From: Sphingomonadales bacterium
Lineage (GTDB): Bacteria; Pseudomonadota; Alphaproteobacteria; Sphingomonadales; Sphingomonadaceae
DNA: 64,000 bases
Assembly (NCBI GenBank): GCA_027491235.1
Contig: JAIXWO010000021.1
Location: 248,001 to 312,000 of the forward strand
Reading direction: 5' to 3'
Under the pieces are notes generated by a model. The model was given only the letters and a program-made list of their open reading frames with translations. It was not told the origin of the DNA and did no database searches. Of the stretch, positions 1 through 8,056 are shown piece by piece; position 1 is the first letter of the stretch; every line of letters begins with the position of its first letter. Position numbers and translations under genes: made by a program.

Positions 1-474
1 TATGCGGCAACGCCTGCCGAAGACGCCGACACAATCCTTGCGGCCATCGGCGGCGCTTCGGTGGTCACTGGATTGCCGCAGGTGCTGGATGTCGGCCCGC
101 ATTGGGTGATTGCCGAAATGACCTCGCTGGATGCGGTCGCGCGTCTGGAACCGGATCTGGCCGCACTCACGGCCTATGACCGGCGACATGGCACAACAGG
201 CCTGACCGTTTTTGCGAGCGGCGACAGCGGCACACTCGTCCGATCCTTCGCCCCGGCAGACGGCATCGCCGAAGACCCCGTGTGTGGCAGCGGCAATGGC
301 GCAGTCGCCGCTTACCGCCTGCTTGCCGGGCAAATTGGCGAAGGGGACCGCTATATCGCCGCACAGGGGCAGCAGATCGGACGCGACGGCTATGTCCATA
401 TCCGCGTGGACGGCAAAGACATCCATGTCGGCGGCCAATGCGTGACCTGCATCACCGGATCGCTCGCCCTGTAG
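1..474 (+). CDS. PhzF-family isomerase/epimerase, C-terminal part (5' end outside window)
   Basis: The frame is open from base 1 to a TAG at 472-474 and gives the last 157 residues; the N-terminal domain with the usual catalytic Glu lies outside the window. The diagnostic stretch EDPVCGSGNGAVAAY (271-315) is the second-domain glycine signature of the PhzF / diaminopimelate-epimerase fold, with Val-Cys where many members have Ala-Thr (DPATGSA). Members are cytosolic isomerases or epimerases of small metabolites, most without a known substrate. crcB follows on the same strand after 32 nt, so the two may be cotranscribed. The family call is firm; the substrate is unknown. Confidence 0.85.
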   Translation, partial: YAATPAEDADTILAAIGGASVVTGLPQVLDVGPHWVIAEMTSLDAVARLEPDLAALTAYDRRHGTTGLTVFASGDSGTLVRSFAPADGIAEDPVCGSGNGAVAAYRLLAGQIGEGDRYIAAQGQQIGRDGYVHIRVDGKDIHVGGQCVTCITGSLAL

Positions 475-506
475 CGCTTGGCGCCAAGTGCGGCTAAGGC
501 AGCAAG

Positions 507-869
507 ATGCATCCATTAATCCCTGTTATGGCCGGAGGCGCGATTGGCGCTGCGGCACGCTATCTGGCCGTTGCCGCCCTTGGCTGGCGCGGCGGCTGGC
601 CGCTTGGCACCTTCGCCGTCAATCTTGTCGGGGGCTTCCTGATGGGGCTGCTCGCCGCATGCGTCCTGAAGGGCGCCGCATCGGAGACGACCCGCCTATT
701 TGTCGGCGTCGGTATCCTTGGCGGCTTCACAACCTTTTCCGCATTCAGCCTTGAAGGCTTTCAGATGATAGAACGCGGTCAATGGGGCATGGCAGCCCTC
801 TACGCCGGCGCCTCTGTTGTCGGGTCGATCGCTGCCCTTGCAGTCGGCTTCGGGGTGGTGCGCGCATGA
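507..869 (+). CDS. crcB: fluoride channel CrcB/Fluc
   Basis: A 120-residue, four-helix membrane protein of the dual-topology Fluc family, which exports fluoride across the inner membrane. Visible signatures are GGAIGAAARY (10-19), GTFAVNLVG with the conserved pore Asn (34-42) and GGFTTFSAFS with the conserved Phe box (72-81). Length is normal for a single-copy homodimeric Fluc. No fluoride riboswitch fits in the 32 nt upstream. The stop overlaps the next start as ATGA (866-869), so it is translationally coupled to the pseudouridine synthase gene. Confidence 0.95.
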   Translation: MHPLIPVMAGGAIGAAARYLAVAALGWRGGWPLGTFAVNLVGGFLMGLLAACVLKGAASETTRLFVGVGILGGFTTFSAFSLEGFQMIERGQWGMAALYAGASVVGSIAALAVGFGVVRA

Positions 870-2146
870 CCGATCAGGTGCGCCAATTCACCGTCGATGC
901 CGAAGATGACGGCATCCGTCTGGACCGCTGGTTCAAGCGCCATCTGCCGGATGCCAGCTTCAACGCGGTATCTCGCTGGGCCCGCACCGGCCAGATCCGA
1001 GTCGATGGCAAGCGCGCGACGCCGGGAGACCGGATCGAAGCCGGCCAGCAGATCCGCTTCCCTCCGGCAGACCCTGTCACCGTCGCCAAGACGGCCGCCA
1101 AGCCCAAGAAGGAACGCCTGCGGCTGAGCGACGATCAGGAGGCCTTTGCCGACAGCCTTGTCATCTACCGCGATAAATCCGCGCTGGTGCTCAACAAGCC
1201 GCCCGGCCTTGCCACACAGGGCGGCACCAAGACGACCGAGCATGTCGATGGCCTGCTCGACGGGCTTTGGTTTGATGGAGAACAGCGGCCCAAGCTGGTG
1301 CACCGTCTGGACAAGGATACATCCGGCGTCCTTCTGGTGGCCCGCACCGCACGGGCGGCGGCGTCTTTCTCCAAAAGCTTTTCCAGCCGCACCGCACGCA
1401 AAGTCTATTGGGCGATCATCGTTGGCGTGCCGTCCATTGAAGATGGCATGATCGATCTGCCGCTTGCAAAGCAGCCGGGCTCTGGCGGCGAAAAAATGCA
1501 GGTCGATCAAAAGGAAGGCGCGCCTGCGCGCACCCGTTACCGCGTCATTGACCGCGCCGGGAACAGCGCTGCCTGGGTTGAGCTGCAGCCTTATACCGGA
1601 CGCACCCACCAGTTGCGCGTCCATATGGCTGCCATTGGCCACCCCATTGTCGGCGACGGCAAATATGGCGGACGCGAGGCATTTCTCACCGGCACGATCA
1701 GCCGCAAAATGCATCTCCACGCGCGGCGACTCCGCGTCGACAGCCCCGAAGGCGGGCAAGTGGATGTTTTTGCCGATCTGCCCCAGCACTTCATCGACAC
1801 CATCGCCAATCTGGGCTTCACCCTGGAAGATGGCGATGCGCTGACACTCGACGAAACGAAGTTCGGCGATACCACTGAAGGCAAGAAGCGCGCTGTTGCC
1901 CAAAAAGCCAAGGCCGCCCGCAAGGAACGCAAGGGCGAACGGCGCGGGCGTGCCGTCGCGAACACGGAACGACCGGCCAGTAAAGGTGCGGGCAAGGGCC
2001 CAAGCAAAGGCCCCAGCAAAGCCCGGGGCGAAGGCCGCAGCGATGCGCGTTCTCCCGGCAAGCCTGCCCGCGCTCCGGCCCGCGGATCGGCACGCGCTCC
2101 GGCACGCGGCAAACCTTCCGGTCCGGCCCGACCCAAGAAGACGTAA
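866..2146 (+). CDS. RluC/RluD-family 23S rRNA pseudouridine synthase with long basic C-terminal tail
   Basis: The start at 866 is chosen because it overlaps the crcB stop as ATGA; a longer reading from 782 would run through crcB. The 426-residue protein has an S4 RNA-binding domain (about 10-70; SRWARTGQIRVDGKR), then the TruA/RluA-type catalytic core with HRLDKDTSGVLLVAR (146-160, catalytic Asp149) and YTGRTHQLRVHM (243-254). It should isomerise uridines in large-subunit rRNA. From about residue 340 to the end the chain is a low-complexity Lys/Arg/Ala/Gly/Pro tail with KGPSK and ARAPARG repeats, absent from E. coli RluC. The tail looks like a disordered RNA-binding extension. Exact rRNA target not predictable. 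Confidence 0.92.
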   Translation: MTDQVRQFTVDAEDDGIRLDRWFKRHLPDASFNAVSRWARTGQIRVDGKRATPGDRIEAGQQIRFPPADPVTVAKTAAKPKKERLRLSDDQEAFADSLVIYRDKSALVLNKPPGLATQGGTKTTEHVDGLLDGLWFDGEQRPKLVHRLDKDTSGVLLVARTARAAASFSKSFSSRTARKVYWAIIVGVPSIEDGMIDLPLAKQPGSGGEKMQVDQKEGAPARTRYRVIDRAGNSAAWVELQPYTGRTHQLRVHMAAIGHPIVGDGKYGGREAFLTGTISRKMHLHARRLRVDSPEGGQVDVFADLPQHFIDTIANLGFTLEDGDALTLDETKFGDTTEGKKRAVAQKAKAARKERKGERRGRAVANTERPASKGAGKGPSKGPSKARGEGRSDARSPGKPARAPARGSARAPARGKPSGPARPKKT

Positions 2147-2166
2147 CCGATGCGCCCTCTTCCGCA

Positions 2167-2832
2167 ATGACCGGCCCCACCATCAATCGGCTCGCCTTGT
2201 TTGATTGCGACGGCACGCTCGTCGACAGCCAGCACAATATCGTCATGTGCATGAACGATGCCTTTGGCCGCGCTGGCTTGGATGCGCCGGACCGGGAGGC
2301 GACCAAGCGCATCGTTGGCCTCAGCCTCCTGCCCGCCATGCAGGCGCTGTTGCCCGATGCGGACCACGCGCTGCATGTTCAACTGGCGGAAGATTATAAA
2401 ACCGCCTTTCACCGCCTGCGCCATGACGGGTTGGTTGAAGAGCCCTTGTTCGACGGCATTGCCGAGGCGCTCGACGCGCTGGAGGCGGAGGGCTGGTTGC
2501 TTGGCGTGGCAACCGGCAAGTCGGATCGCGGGCTTGATCTGTGCCTCAAGCATCACGGCCTGCGCCACCGGTTCGTTACGCTGCAGACCGCCGACCGCCA
2601 CCCGTCCAAACCGCACCCGTCGATGGTGCATGAAGCCATGGCCGACGCCGGGGCGACGCCCGCCACAACCGTCATGATTGGCGATACCAGCTTCGACATG
2701 GCGATGGGTGTCGCGGCAGGCGCGCGGTCCCTAGGTGTGGATTGGGGCTATCACACCACAGATGATTTGCTGGACGCGGGCGCCTTCCATATTGCCTCGC
2801 ACCCTGCACATATTTTGGAGGTCTTGCGATGA
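2167..2832 (+). CDS. HAD-superfamily phosphatase (phosphoglycolate phosphatase-like)
   Basis: A 221-residue HAD hydrolase, subfamily IA. Motif I is FDCDGTLVDS (12-21; nucleophile Asp13, acid/base Asp15), motif II ATGK (115-118), motif III Lys148 in SKPHP and motif IV IGDTSFDM (171-178). A helical cap lies between motifs I and II, as in phosphoglycolate phosphatase (Gph). The substrate is probably a small phosphomonoester. The gene starts 20 nt after the pseudouridine synthase and its stop overlaps the next gene by 4 nt, so it belongs to the same operon. This order (crcB, rluC-like, HAD, ATP12) looks like a housekeeping cluster. Confidence 0.9.
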   Translation: MTGPTINRLALFDCDGTLVDSQHNIVMCMNDAFGRAGLDAPDREATKRIVGLSLLPAMQALLPDADHALHVQLAEDYKTAFHRLRHDGLVEEPLFDGIAEALDALEAEGWLLGVATGKSDRGLDLCLKHHGLRHRFVTLQTADRHPSKPHPSMVHEAMADAGATPATTVMIGDTSFDMAMGVAAGARSLGVDWGYHTTDDLLDAGAFHIASHPAHILEVLR

Positions 2833-3050
2833 GCCCGGAAGAGGAACTGGCCCGCACGCGCTTCGGGATTCTCAATCTCGTGCGCTTTTCAGGCGTCGCG
2901 CTTGTCTTTGCGGGGATCGCCAACATCGCGGGCAAGCTGTTGCCACAGCTTGCACCGGGGCTTGGCTATGCCCTCTTTTTCCTCGGCATCTTCGGGTTTT
3001 ACACTTTGCCCGTGCTGCTTCGGAAACGCTGGCGCGGGCCTAAACCATGA
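2829..3050 (+). CDS. small two-helix membrane protein
   Basis: A 73-residue protein beginning MSPEEELARTRF. Two hydrophobic helices are visible, about 17-37 (LVRFSGVALVFAGIANIAGKL) and 44-63 (LGYALFFLGIFGFYTLPVLL), followed by a basic tail RKRWRGPKP, so both ends probably face the cytoplasm. It overlaps the HAD gene by 4 nt at its start and the ATP12 gene by 4 nt at its end (both ATGA), which makes it a real, coupled member of the operon. I do not recognise a named family. Its place directly before the F1 assembly chaperone might hint at a membrane role, but that is a guess. Confidence 0.8.
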   Translation: MSPEEELARTRFGILNLVRFSGVALVFAGIANIAGKLLPQLAPGLGYALFFLGIFGFYTLPVLLRKRWRGPKP

Positions 3051-3736
3051 AGCGCTTTTACAAGGACGTCGTCGTCTCTGAAGACAGGGGCATCCTTCTC
3101 GACGGGCGCCCGGTCAAAACACCGGCCCGCGCTGCCCTGCTTCTGCCAAACGCGGCGCTGGCCAATGCCGTCGCCGAAGAATGGCGCGCGCAGGGCGAAG
3201 ACATCGACCCCCATTCCATGCCCTTTACCGGCCTTGCCAATGCCGCGATTGACCGTGTGGCCGCCAACCCCAACGCGTTTGCCGCAGGCCTCGCCCAATA
3301 TGGCGAAACCGAGTTGCTCTGTTATCGCGCCGAAAGGCCGCCGGAACTGATCGCGCGTCAGGCAGAGCGGTGGGACCCGCTGCTCGATTGGGCCAAGACG
3401 CAGTATGACGTCGACTTTGTACAGGTGGCCGGGATCATGCACCAACCCCAGCCCATGACGACGCTGCTCCGGCTCGGCGATGCCATTGCTGCGGCCAACC
3501 CCTTCGCGCTCGCGGCGCTCTCCCCGATTGTCACGATTGGCGGATCACTCGTGCTGGCGCTTGGCGTTTATGAGGAGGCCGTGCTGCCCCATGACGCCTT
3601 CGACCTCGCCCATCTCGATGAGCTTTGGCAGGCGGAACTCTGGGGAGAAGACGATTTCGCTCTGGCGACCCGTGCCGCCCATCGACGCGACTTTATCGCG
3701 GCGTGCGAGTTCCTCGAATTGCTGCGGGCAGCTTAG
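3047..3736 (+). CDS. ATP12-family F1-ATPase assembly chaperone
   Basis: A 229-residue protein starting MKRFYKDVVV with LDGRPVKTPAR and the middle MTTLLRLGDAIAAANPFALAAL region typical of ATP12 (PF07542). In mitochondria ATP12 binds free F1 alpha subunits until they assemble; alphaproteobacteria carry the bacterial homologue. The C-terminal acidic E-L-W-G-E-D-D-F segment is present, and length is normal for bacterial members. The start overlaps the small membrane gene as ATGA; the stop overlaps the convergent gmk stop by 3 nt. No atp genes are in the window. Confidence 0.9.
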   Translation: MKRFYKDVVVSEDRGILLDGRPVKTPARAALLLPNAALANAVAEEWRAQGEDIDPHSMPFTGLANAAIDRVAANPNAFAAGLAQYGETELLCYRAERPPELIARQAERWDPLLDWAKTQYDVDFVQVAGIMHQPQPMTTLLRLGDAIAAANPFALAALSPIVTIGGSLVLALGVYEEAVLPHDAFDLAHLDELWQAELWGEDDFALATRAAHRRDFIAACEFLELLRAA

Positions 3737-4395
3737 TCCTTCACCGACTTGGTCAAGCCGCGGACAAAGCCGATCAGACCGGTCTGGCGGCTGCGCTTCA
3801 AGCGTTCGGCATCGAGAATTGATTTAACGTGGCGGAAGCAGGCATCTGCATCGTCATTGACCAGCACATAGTCATAGCCGTCCCAATGACTGATCTCCGC
3901 GCTGGCGCGCGACATGCGGCCTTCAATGACTTCGTTGCTATCCGTCCCGCGTGAGCGCAGGCGACGTTCCAGTTCGTCCATGGACGGTGGAAAGATGAAG
4001 ACGCGGATGACGTCTCCGCCAGCCTGTTGATACAGCTGCTGCGCGCCCTGCCAGTCGATATCGAACAGGACGTCACGCCCTTCGGACAGCGCCTTTTCAA
4101 CGGGGCCACGCGGCGTGCCATAGCGGTTCCCAAAGACGTGCGCCCATTCCAGAAACTCGTTCTGGGCGACCATCTCACGAAACTGGTCGAGATTGACGAA
4201 GTGATAGTCCTTACCATCCACTTCACCGGGACGCGGCGGGCGTGTCGTAGCTGAGACGGACATCTCCAGCCCGGGATCGGACGCCAGAAGCTTGCGCGAG
4301 ATTGTCGATTTCCCCGCACCCGAGGGCGAGGACACGATGAAGAGGATGCCGCGCCGCTTGAATTTGTGCGGATCATTTTGATCGGAATGGGCCAT
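3733..4395 (-). CDS. gmk: guanylate kinase
   Basis: A 220-residue cytosolic enzyme that phosphorylates GMP to GDP with ATP. The P-loop SSPSGAGKST is at residues 22-31, followed by the GMP-binding SATTRPPRPGEVDGKDYHF and VLFDIDWQGAQQ. A short hydrophilic N-terminal extension (MAHSDQNDPHKFKRR) precedes the core. It lies 30 nt downstream of fumC on the same strand and overlaps the convergent ATP12 stop. Nothing unusual. Confidence 0.96.
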   Translation of the reverse strand: MAHSDQNDPHKFKRRGILFIVSSPSGAGKSTISRKLLASDPGLEMSVSATTRPPRPGEVDGKDYHFVNLDQFREMVAQNEFLEWAHVFGNRYGTPRGPVEKALSEGRDVLFDIDWQGAQQLYQQAGGDVIRVFIFPPSMDELERRLRSRGTDSNEVIEGRMSRASAEISHWDGYDYVLVNDDADACFRHVKSILDAERLKRSRQTGLIGFVRGLTKSVKD

Positions 4396-4425
4396 GGCCG
4401 CTCTTGCAACGCACGCGCGCGCGCG

Positions 4426-5841
4426 TCAATCGCCCGAACGCGCCGGATCGGGGCCAAGCATCGTCTCGGGCCGGACGACGCGGTCAAAAGTGGCGGCGTC
4501 CACCAGCCCCAACTCCAACGCCGCCTCCCGCAGCGTCGACCCGCTTTCATGCGCGTGCTTGGCGATCTTCGCGGCGTTGTCATAGCCGATTTCCGGCGCG
4601 AGGGCGGTCACCAGCATCAGCGAACGCGCCACCAGTTCGGCGATGCGCGCCTCATTGGCTTCGAGCCCGTCGATGCAATGTTCGGCAAAAGCCTCCATGC
4701 CTGTTGAGAGCAGGTCAATAGAGCGCAGCAGGTTCGCGCCGATCAACGGTTTGAAGACGTTGAGTTCCAGATGACCCTGCAACCCACCCACCGTAATCGC
4801 CTGATGATTACCGATGACTTGCGCGGCGACCATCGTCAGCATTTCACATTGGGTCGGGTTCACCTTGCCCGGCATGATCGAGCTGCCGGGTTCATTTTCC
4901 GGCAACAGCAATTCGCCCAGCCCTGCGCGCGGGCCGGACCCCATCAGCCGGATGTCATTGGCAATCTTGGTCAGCGAGACCGCAAGCGCATTGAGCATGC
5001 CCGAAAAGGCAACGGCGCCATCATGGCTGGCCAGTGCCTCAAACTTGTTGCGGGCCGGTTCAAAGGCGATGCCGGTGTCGTGCGATAACGCAGCGGCCAT
5101 GGCCACATCGAAACCTTCCGGCGCGTTGAGGCCCGTGCCCACCGCCGTCCCGCCTTGCGCGAGCTTCTGGATATTGTGGACAACAGCGCCCTCGATGCGG
5201 GCGCGTGCCGCGATGAGTTGCGCGACATAGCCTGAAAACTCCTGCCCCAGCGTCAGCGGCGTCGCGTCCATCAAATGCGTCCGGCCGATCTTGATGATCT
5301 TCTCAAACTGCGCGGCCTTCGCGGTCAGCGCGTCGGTCAGCCGCGCAAGCGCGGGCAGGAGGCGTGTGTGCGTTTCAATTGCCGTCGCCACATGAATAGC
5401 CGTCGGGAAGCTGTCATTGGATGACTGGCTTTTGTTCACATGATCATTGGGATGCACCGGCGCCTTGCCACCCCGCTGGCCGGTCAGACGTTCATTGGCC
5501 CGTCCGGCGATCACCTCATTCACATTCATATTGGTCTGCGTGCCGGACCCTGTCTGCCAGATGACGAGCGGGAAATGATCGTCCAGCGTGCCCGCGATGA
5601 TCTCATCCGCCGCCTGCTCAATCGCATCGGCGTGCCCGGCCTCAAGCCCATGCGCGCGATTGACCCGCGCTGCGGCCTTCTTCACCCGCGCAAGGGCGTG
5701 GACAATGGGGAGGGGCATCCGCTCCTGCGGACCAAAGGGGAAATTGGTGCGGCTACGCTCTGTCTGCGCGCCCCAATAGGCATCAACGGGGACGTCGATG
5801 GGACCGAAGCTGTCAGTCTCCGTGCGGGTATCGCCTTCCAT
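4426..5841 (-). CDS. fumC: class II fumarate hydratase
   Basis: A 471-residue homotetrameric TCA-cycle enzyme converting fumarate to malate. Signatures: [10 protein letters not shown] (97-106), SSND (140-143), [15 protein letters not shown] (186-200, catalytic-dyad His189) and the family signature [13 protein letters not shown] (319-331) that carries the mobile catalytic loop. Class II enzymes need no iron-sulfur cluster. Its start is 20 nt from the left arm of the hairpin repeat that brackets the GIY-YIG gene, so that element sits in or next to the fumC promoter region. Confidence 0.96.
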   Translation of the reverse strand: MEGDTRTETDSFGPIDVPVDAYWGAQTERSRTNFPFGPQERMPLPIVHALARVKKAAARVNRAHGLEAGHADAIEQAADEIIAGTLDDHFPLVIWQTGSGTQTNMNVNEVIAGRANERLTGQRGGKAPVHPNDHVNKSQSSNDSFPTAIHVATAIETHTRLLPALARLTDALTAKAAQFEKIIKIGRTHLMDATPLTLGQEFSGYVAQLIAARARIEGAVVHNIQKLAQGGTAVGTGLNAPEGFDVAMAAALSHDTGIAFEPARNKFEALASHDGAVAFSGMLNALAVSLTKIANDIRLMGSGPRAGLGELLLPENEPGSSIMPGKVNPTQCEMLTMVAAQVIGNHQAITVGGLQGHLELNVFKPLIGANLLRSIDLLSTGMEAFAEHCIDGLEANEARIAELVARSLMLVTALAPEIGYDNAAKIAKHAHESGSTLREAALELGLVDAATFDRVVRPETMLGPDPARSGD

Positions 5842-5861
5842 GCCTTACAACTCCCACCAAT

Positions 5862-5890
5862 CGTCATCCTGAACTTGTTTCAGGATAACG
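5862..5890. repeat. left hairpin arm of GIY-YIG element
   Basis: An 8-bp perfect stem (5866-5873 with 5879-5886) around a 5-nt loop, extended on the outside by CGTC against AACG with one mismatch. It is the inverted partner of 6251-6279. Confidence 0.85.
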
Positions 5891-5928
5891 GGGCGCCGCA
5901 GCTTTGCACTCGACAATTTCCACCCCAC

Positions 5929-6237
5929 TCAGTCGAGGGGGCCGAGCCCAAGCCCCGCAGCCAGATCAAGCCAGTCCGGGTTGTCACTCTCGACCAGATT
6001 GAATTTCCAGTCCCGATGCCAGTTTTTCAGCTGCTTCTCGCGGCCAATAGCTTGCTCCATTGCGCCGAAGAGCTCGAACCGGACGAGGTGAACTGTGTTT
6101 CGGTTCTTGGAATAGCCGTCGATCAACCTGTCACGATGCTGCTGCACGCGCTGAAGGAGATTGGATGTGACACCAATGTAGATATAGCCGCGCCGCCCGC
6201 TTGCCATGATGTAGGTGCAGGGCTGGAATTGGCTCAT
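5929..6237 (-). CDS. GIY-YIG domain nuclease, stand-alone
   Basis: A 102-residue protein that is essentially one GIY-YIG nuclease domain. The first strand has Y9, the second YIYIGVTS (18-25), followed by Arg30 and His34 in LLQRVQQH; the candidate metal-binding Glu67 lies in GREKQLKNW, and Asn80 follows. These match the catalytic layout of the UPF0213/YhbQ-type subfamily. No DNA-binding domain is attached. GC is low for the window (about 53 percent over 180 counted bases). The gene is alone between the two inverted hairpin arms at 5862-5890 and 6251-6279. By analogy with REP-associated transposases it may act on those hairpins; that is inference. A general repair role is the alternative. Confidence 0.9.
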   Translation of the reverse strand: MSQFQPCTYIMASGRRGYIYIGVTSNLLQRVQQHRDRLIDGYSKNRNTVHLVRFELFGAMEQAIGREKQLKNWHRDWKFNLVESDNPDWLDLAAGLGLGPLD

Positions 6238-6250
6238 TGCTGCTCAACCC

Positions 6251-6279
6251 GGTTATCCTGAAACAAGTTCAGGATGACG
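6251..6279. repeat. right hairpin arm of GIY-YIG element
   Basis: The reverse complement of 5862-5890 with one difference (first base G instead of C). It lies 13 nt upstream of the GIY-YIG start codon, so it also covers that gene's promoter or leader. Confidence 0.85.
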
Positions 6280-6299
6280 AAGGAAAAGGAGGCGCTTCC

Positions 6300-6782
6300 T
6301 TACTTCTTCCGCCCGAAATCCACTGTGACGACGTTGGAACCGTCTTCGATGGCCGCAGGGCGGGGCGTGTCATTGCCGGCTTCCGCGGTCGGCGGGGTAT
6401 CGACGTCGTCGATGTTAACCTGAAAGTGGAGCGCAAACTCAACGGCGGGGTCTACAAAGGCGGTGATCGCCGCGAAGGGGACGAACAGCTTGGTCGGCAC
6501 CTGGCTGAACGTCAGGCCGACTTCAAAGCCTTCCTCATCGACCGTCAGGTCCCAGAATTTATTCTGCAGCACGACCGTCATTTCATCCGGAAAGCGCTGC
6601 ATGAGCTGCTTGGGGATGACCACGCCGGGCGCGGAGGTTTTGAACGTGATGTAGAAATGATGCCCGCCGGGCAGATCTTCATTCGAATTGATCCCGCCGA
6701 GCACACGGCCGACGACCGCACGGAGAGCCTCCTGCACAATGTCGTCATAGGGAATCAGGCTGTCGGGCATATCGTCACTCAT
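6300..6782 (-). CDS. sspB: SspB-type ClpXP adaptor
   Basis: A 160-residue protein of the alphaproteobacterial SspB family (PF04386). The start at 6782 (MSDDMPDSLIPYDD) is preferred over an in-frame upstream start because conservation should begin there. The substrate-binding fold is recognisable in HHFYITFKTSAPGVVIPKQL and MTVVLQNKFWDL. After a variable linker the chain ends VTVDFGRKK, a short C-terminal motif of the kind that docks on the ClpX N-domain. Such adaptors tether ssrA-tagged or other substrates to ClpXP; in Caulobacter SspB-alpha delivers ssrA-tagged proteins. The stop lies 21 nt from the right arm of the GIY-YIG element. Confidence 0.9.
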   Translation of the reverse strand: MSDDMPDSLIPYDDIVQEALRAVVGRVLGGINSNEDLPGGHHFYITFKTSAPGVVIPKQLMQRFPDEMTVVLQNKFWDLTVDEEGFEVGLTFSQVPTKLFVPFAAITAFVDPAVEFALHFQVNIDDVDTPPTAEAGNDTPRPAAIEDGSNVVTVDFGRKK

Positions 6783-6860
6783 CGTAAATCGACGTTGGAC
6801 GCTTGGGCAGTTTCGGTCAAGCGGTTGCACGCGCGGCCCATCGCGCTATAGGCGCAAGCC

Positions 6861-7448
6861 ATGCGAACAGCCACGGTTCAGCGCCAGACGAGCGAAACGT
6901 CGATCAATGTCGAGGTCAACCTTGACGGCACCGGCATCTATGAGGTGTCGACAGGCATCGGATTCCTCGATCACATGCTTGAGCAACTGTCGCGTCATTC
7001 GCTCATCGATCTGAAAGTCTTGACCAAGGGCGACCTCCACGTCGACCAGCATCACACGACCGAAGACACCGGCATCGCCATTGGCGAAGCGCTGGCCAAA
7101 GCCTTGGGCGATAAGAAGGGCATCACGCGCTACGGCCATGCTTATGCGCCGATGGACGAAACGCTGACGCGCTGTGCGCTCGACATTTCGGGGCGGCCCT
7201 GGCTCGTCTTCAAAGCCGACTTTAGCATGCCGCGTCTGGGCGAATGGGACACCGAGCTGATCGAACATTGGTTCCACAGCTTTGCCCAAGCGGCGGGCAT
7301 CACGCTCCATGTCGAGAACCTCTATGGCAGCAACAACCATCACATCGTGGAAAGCTGCTATAAGGCACTGGCGCGTGCGCTGCGCGTCGCGGTGGAGATT
7401 GATCCGCGCAAAGCCGATTCGATCCCATCGACCAAGGGAATGCTGTGA
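6861..7448 (+). CDS. hisB: imidazoleglycerol-phosphate dehydratase
   Basis: A 195-residue monofunctional HisB, catalysing dehydration of imidazole-glycerol phosphate in histidine synthesis. The two manganese-binding His-rich motifs HHTTED (about 71-76) and NNHHIVE (about 155-161) are intact. There is no fused histidinol-phosphatase domain, as usual in alphaproteobacteria. It is first of a tight run hisB-hisH-hisA-hisF, and its stop overlaps hisH by 4 nt. Confidence 0.97.
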   Translation: MRTATVQRQTSETSINVEVNLDGTGIYEVSTGIGFLDHMLEQLSRHSLIDLKVLTKGDLHVDQHHTTEDTGIAIGEALAKALGDKKGITRYGHAYAPMDETLTRCALDISGRPWLVFKADFSMPRLGEWDTELIEHWFHSFAQAAGITLHVENLYGSNNHHIVESCYKALARALRVAVEIDPRKADSIPSTKGML

Positions 7449-8056
7449 CCGGCCCGGTCGCGCTGATTGATTACGGCGCGGGCAATCTTCAATCGGTTAA
7501 AAATGCGCTGAAGGCAGCAGGCGCCGAAAACATGTGCGTGACCAACGATCCCGCTGAGGTCCTGTCTGCCGACCGGATTGTTCTGCCCGGCGTCGGCGCG
7601 TTCGCCCATTGCATGGGTGCGCTGTCCGCCATTCCCGGCATGGTCGACGCCCTGAATGAAGCGACCGGCCCCGGTGCCAAGCCTTTTCTGGGCATTTGCG
7701 TCGGCATGCAGTTGATGGCCGAGGCAGGCGAAGAACATGGCCGTCATGCAGGGCTCGGCTGGGTCAAAGGCACTGTGCGCCTGATTGAAACCACCGACGC
7801 GACGGTCAAAATTCCGCATATGGGCTGGAACGATGTCGTCCCAACAGCCCCACACCCGCTGATTGAGGCGGGCGAGGCGTACTTTCTGCACAGCTATGCC
7901 TTTGACGGGGACGATGTGTTGGCAACGACCAGCCATGGTGGCCCAGTGGTCGCCGCCATCGGGCGCGACAATCGCGTCGGTGTGCAGTTTCATCCGGAAA
8001 AGAGCCAGCGCTTCGGCCTTTCCCTTCTCTCCCGTTTTCTGGAGTGGCGTCCATGA
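7445..8056 (+). CDS. hisH: imidazole glycerol phosphate synthase, glutamine amidotransferase subunit
   Basis: A 203-residue class I glutaminase that feeds ammonia to HisF. The catalytic triad is visible: Cys85 in GICVGMQLM, His183 and Glu185 in [12 protein letters not shown]. The start is GTG or ATG-like at 7445, overlapping the hisB stop, and the stop overlaps hisA as ATGA. Confidence 0.96.
   Translation: MTGPVALIDYGAGNLQSVKNALKAAGAENMCVTNDPAEVLSADRIVLPGVGAFAHCMGALSAIPGMVDALNEATGPGAKPFLGICVGMQLMAEAGEEHGRHAGLGWVKGTVRLIETTDATVKIPHMGWNDVVPTAPHPLIEAGEAYFLHSYAFDGDDVLATTSHGGPVVAAIGRDNRVGVQFHPEKSQRFGLSLLSRFLEWRP

Larger units (their letters stand above)
5862..6279. mobile_element. candidate mobile element: GIY-YIG gene between two inverted hairpin arms
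   Basis: The 29-bp arms at 5862-5890 and 6251-6279 are inverted copies that match at 28 of 29 positions. Each arm is itself a hairpin (stem ATCCTGAA, loop CTTGT, stem TTCAGGAT) with CGTC/GACG on the outer side and AACG/CGTT-like bases inside. The only gene between them is the GIY-YIG nuclease gene. The interior is clearly poorer in GC than its neighbours: I count 96 of 180 G+C in 6001-6180, against 44 of 60 in a sample of fumC. The same arms occur as gene-free 97-bp pairs at 36309-36405 and 47785-47881. That the whole unit moves, or is moved by the nuclease, is inference. Confidence 0.55.

Noticed and set aside
475-506. Fluoride riboswitch before crcB
   Set aside because: Only 32 nt are available and no fluoride-riboswitch core is present.
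800-2167. A 455-codon open frame on the minus strand opposite the pseudouridine synthase gene
   Set aside because: It mirrors the real gene, including its low-complexity tail, and has no recognisable domain; open antisense frames are common in GC-rich DNA.
5929-6237. Reading the GIY-YIG gene as a homing endonuclease in an intron
   Set aside because: It interrupts no gene and has no intron fold or DNA-binding domain; it lies between two intact genes.
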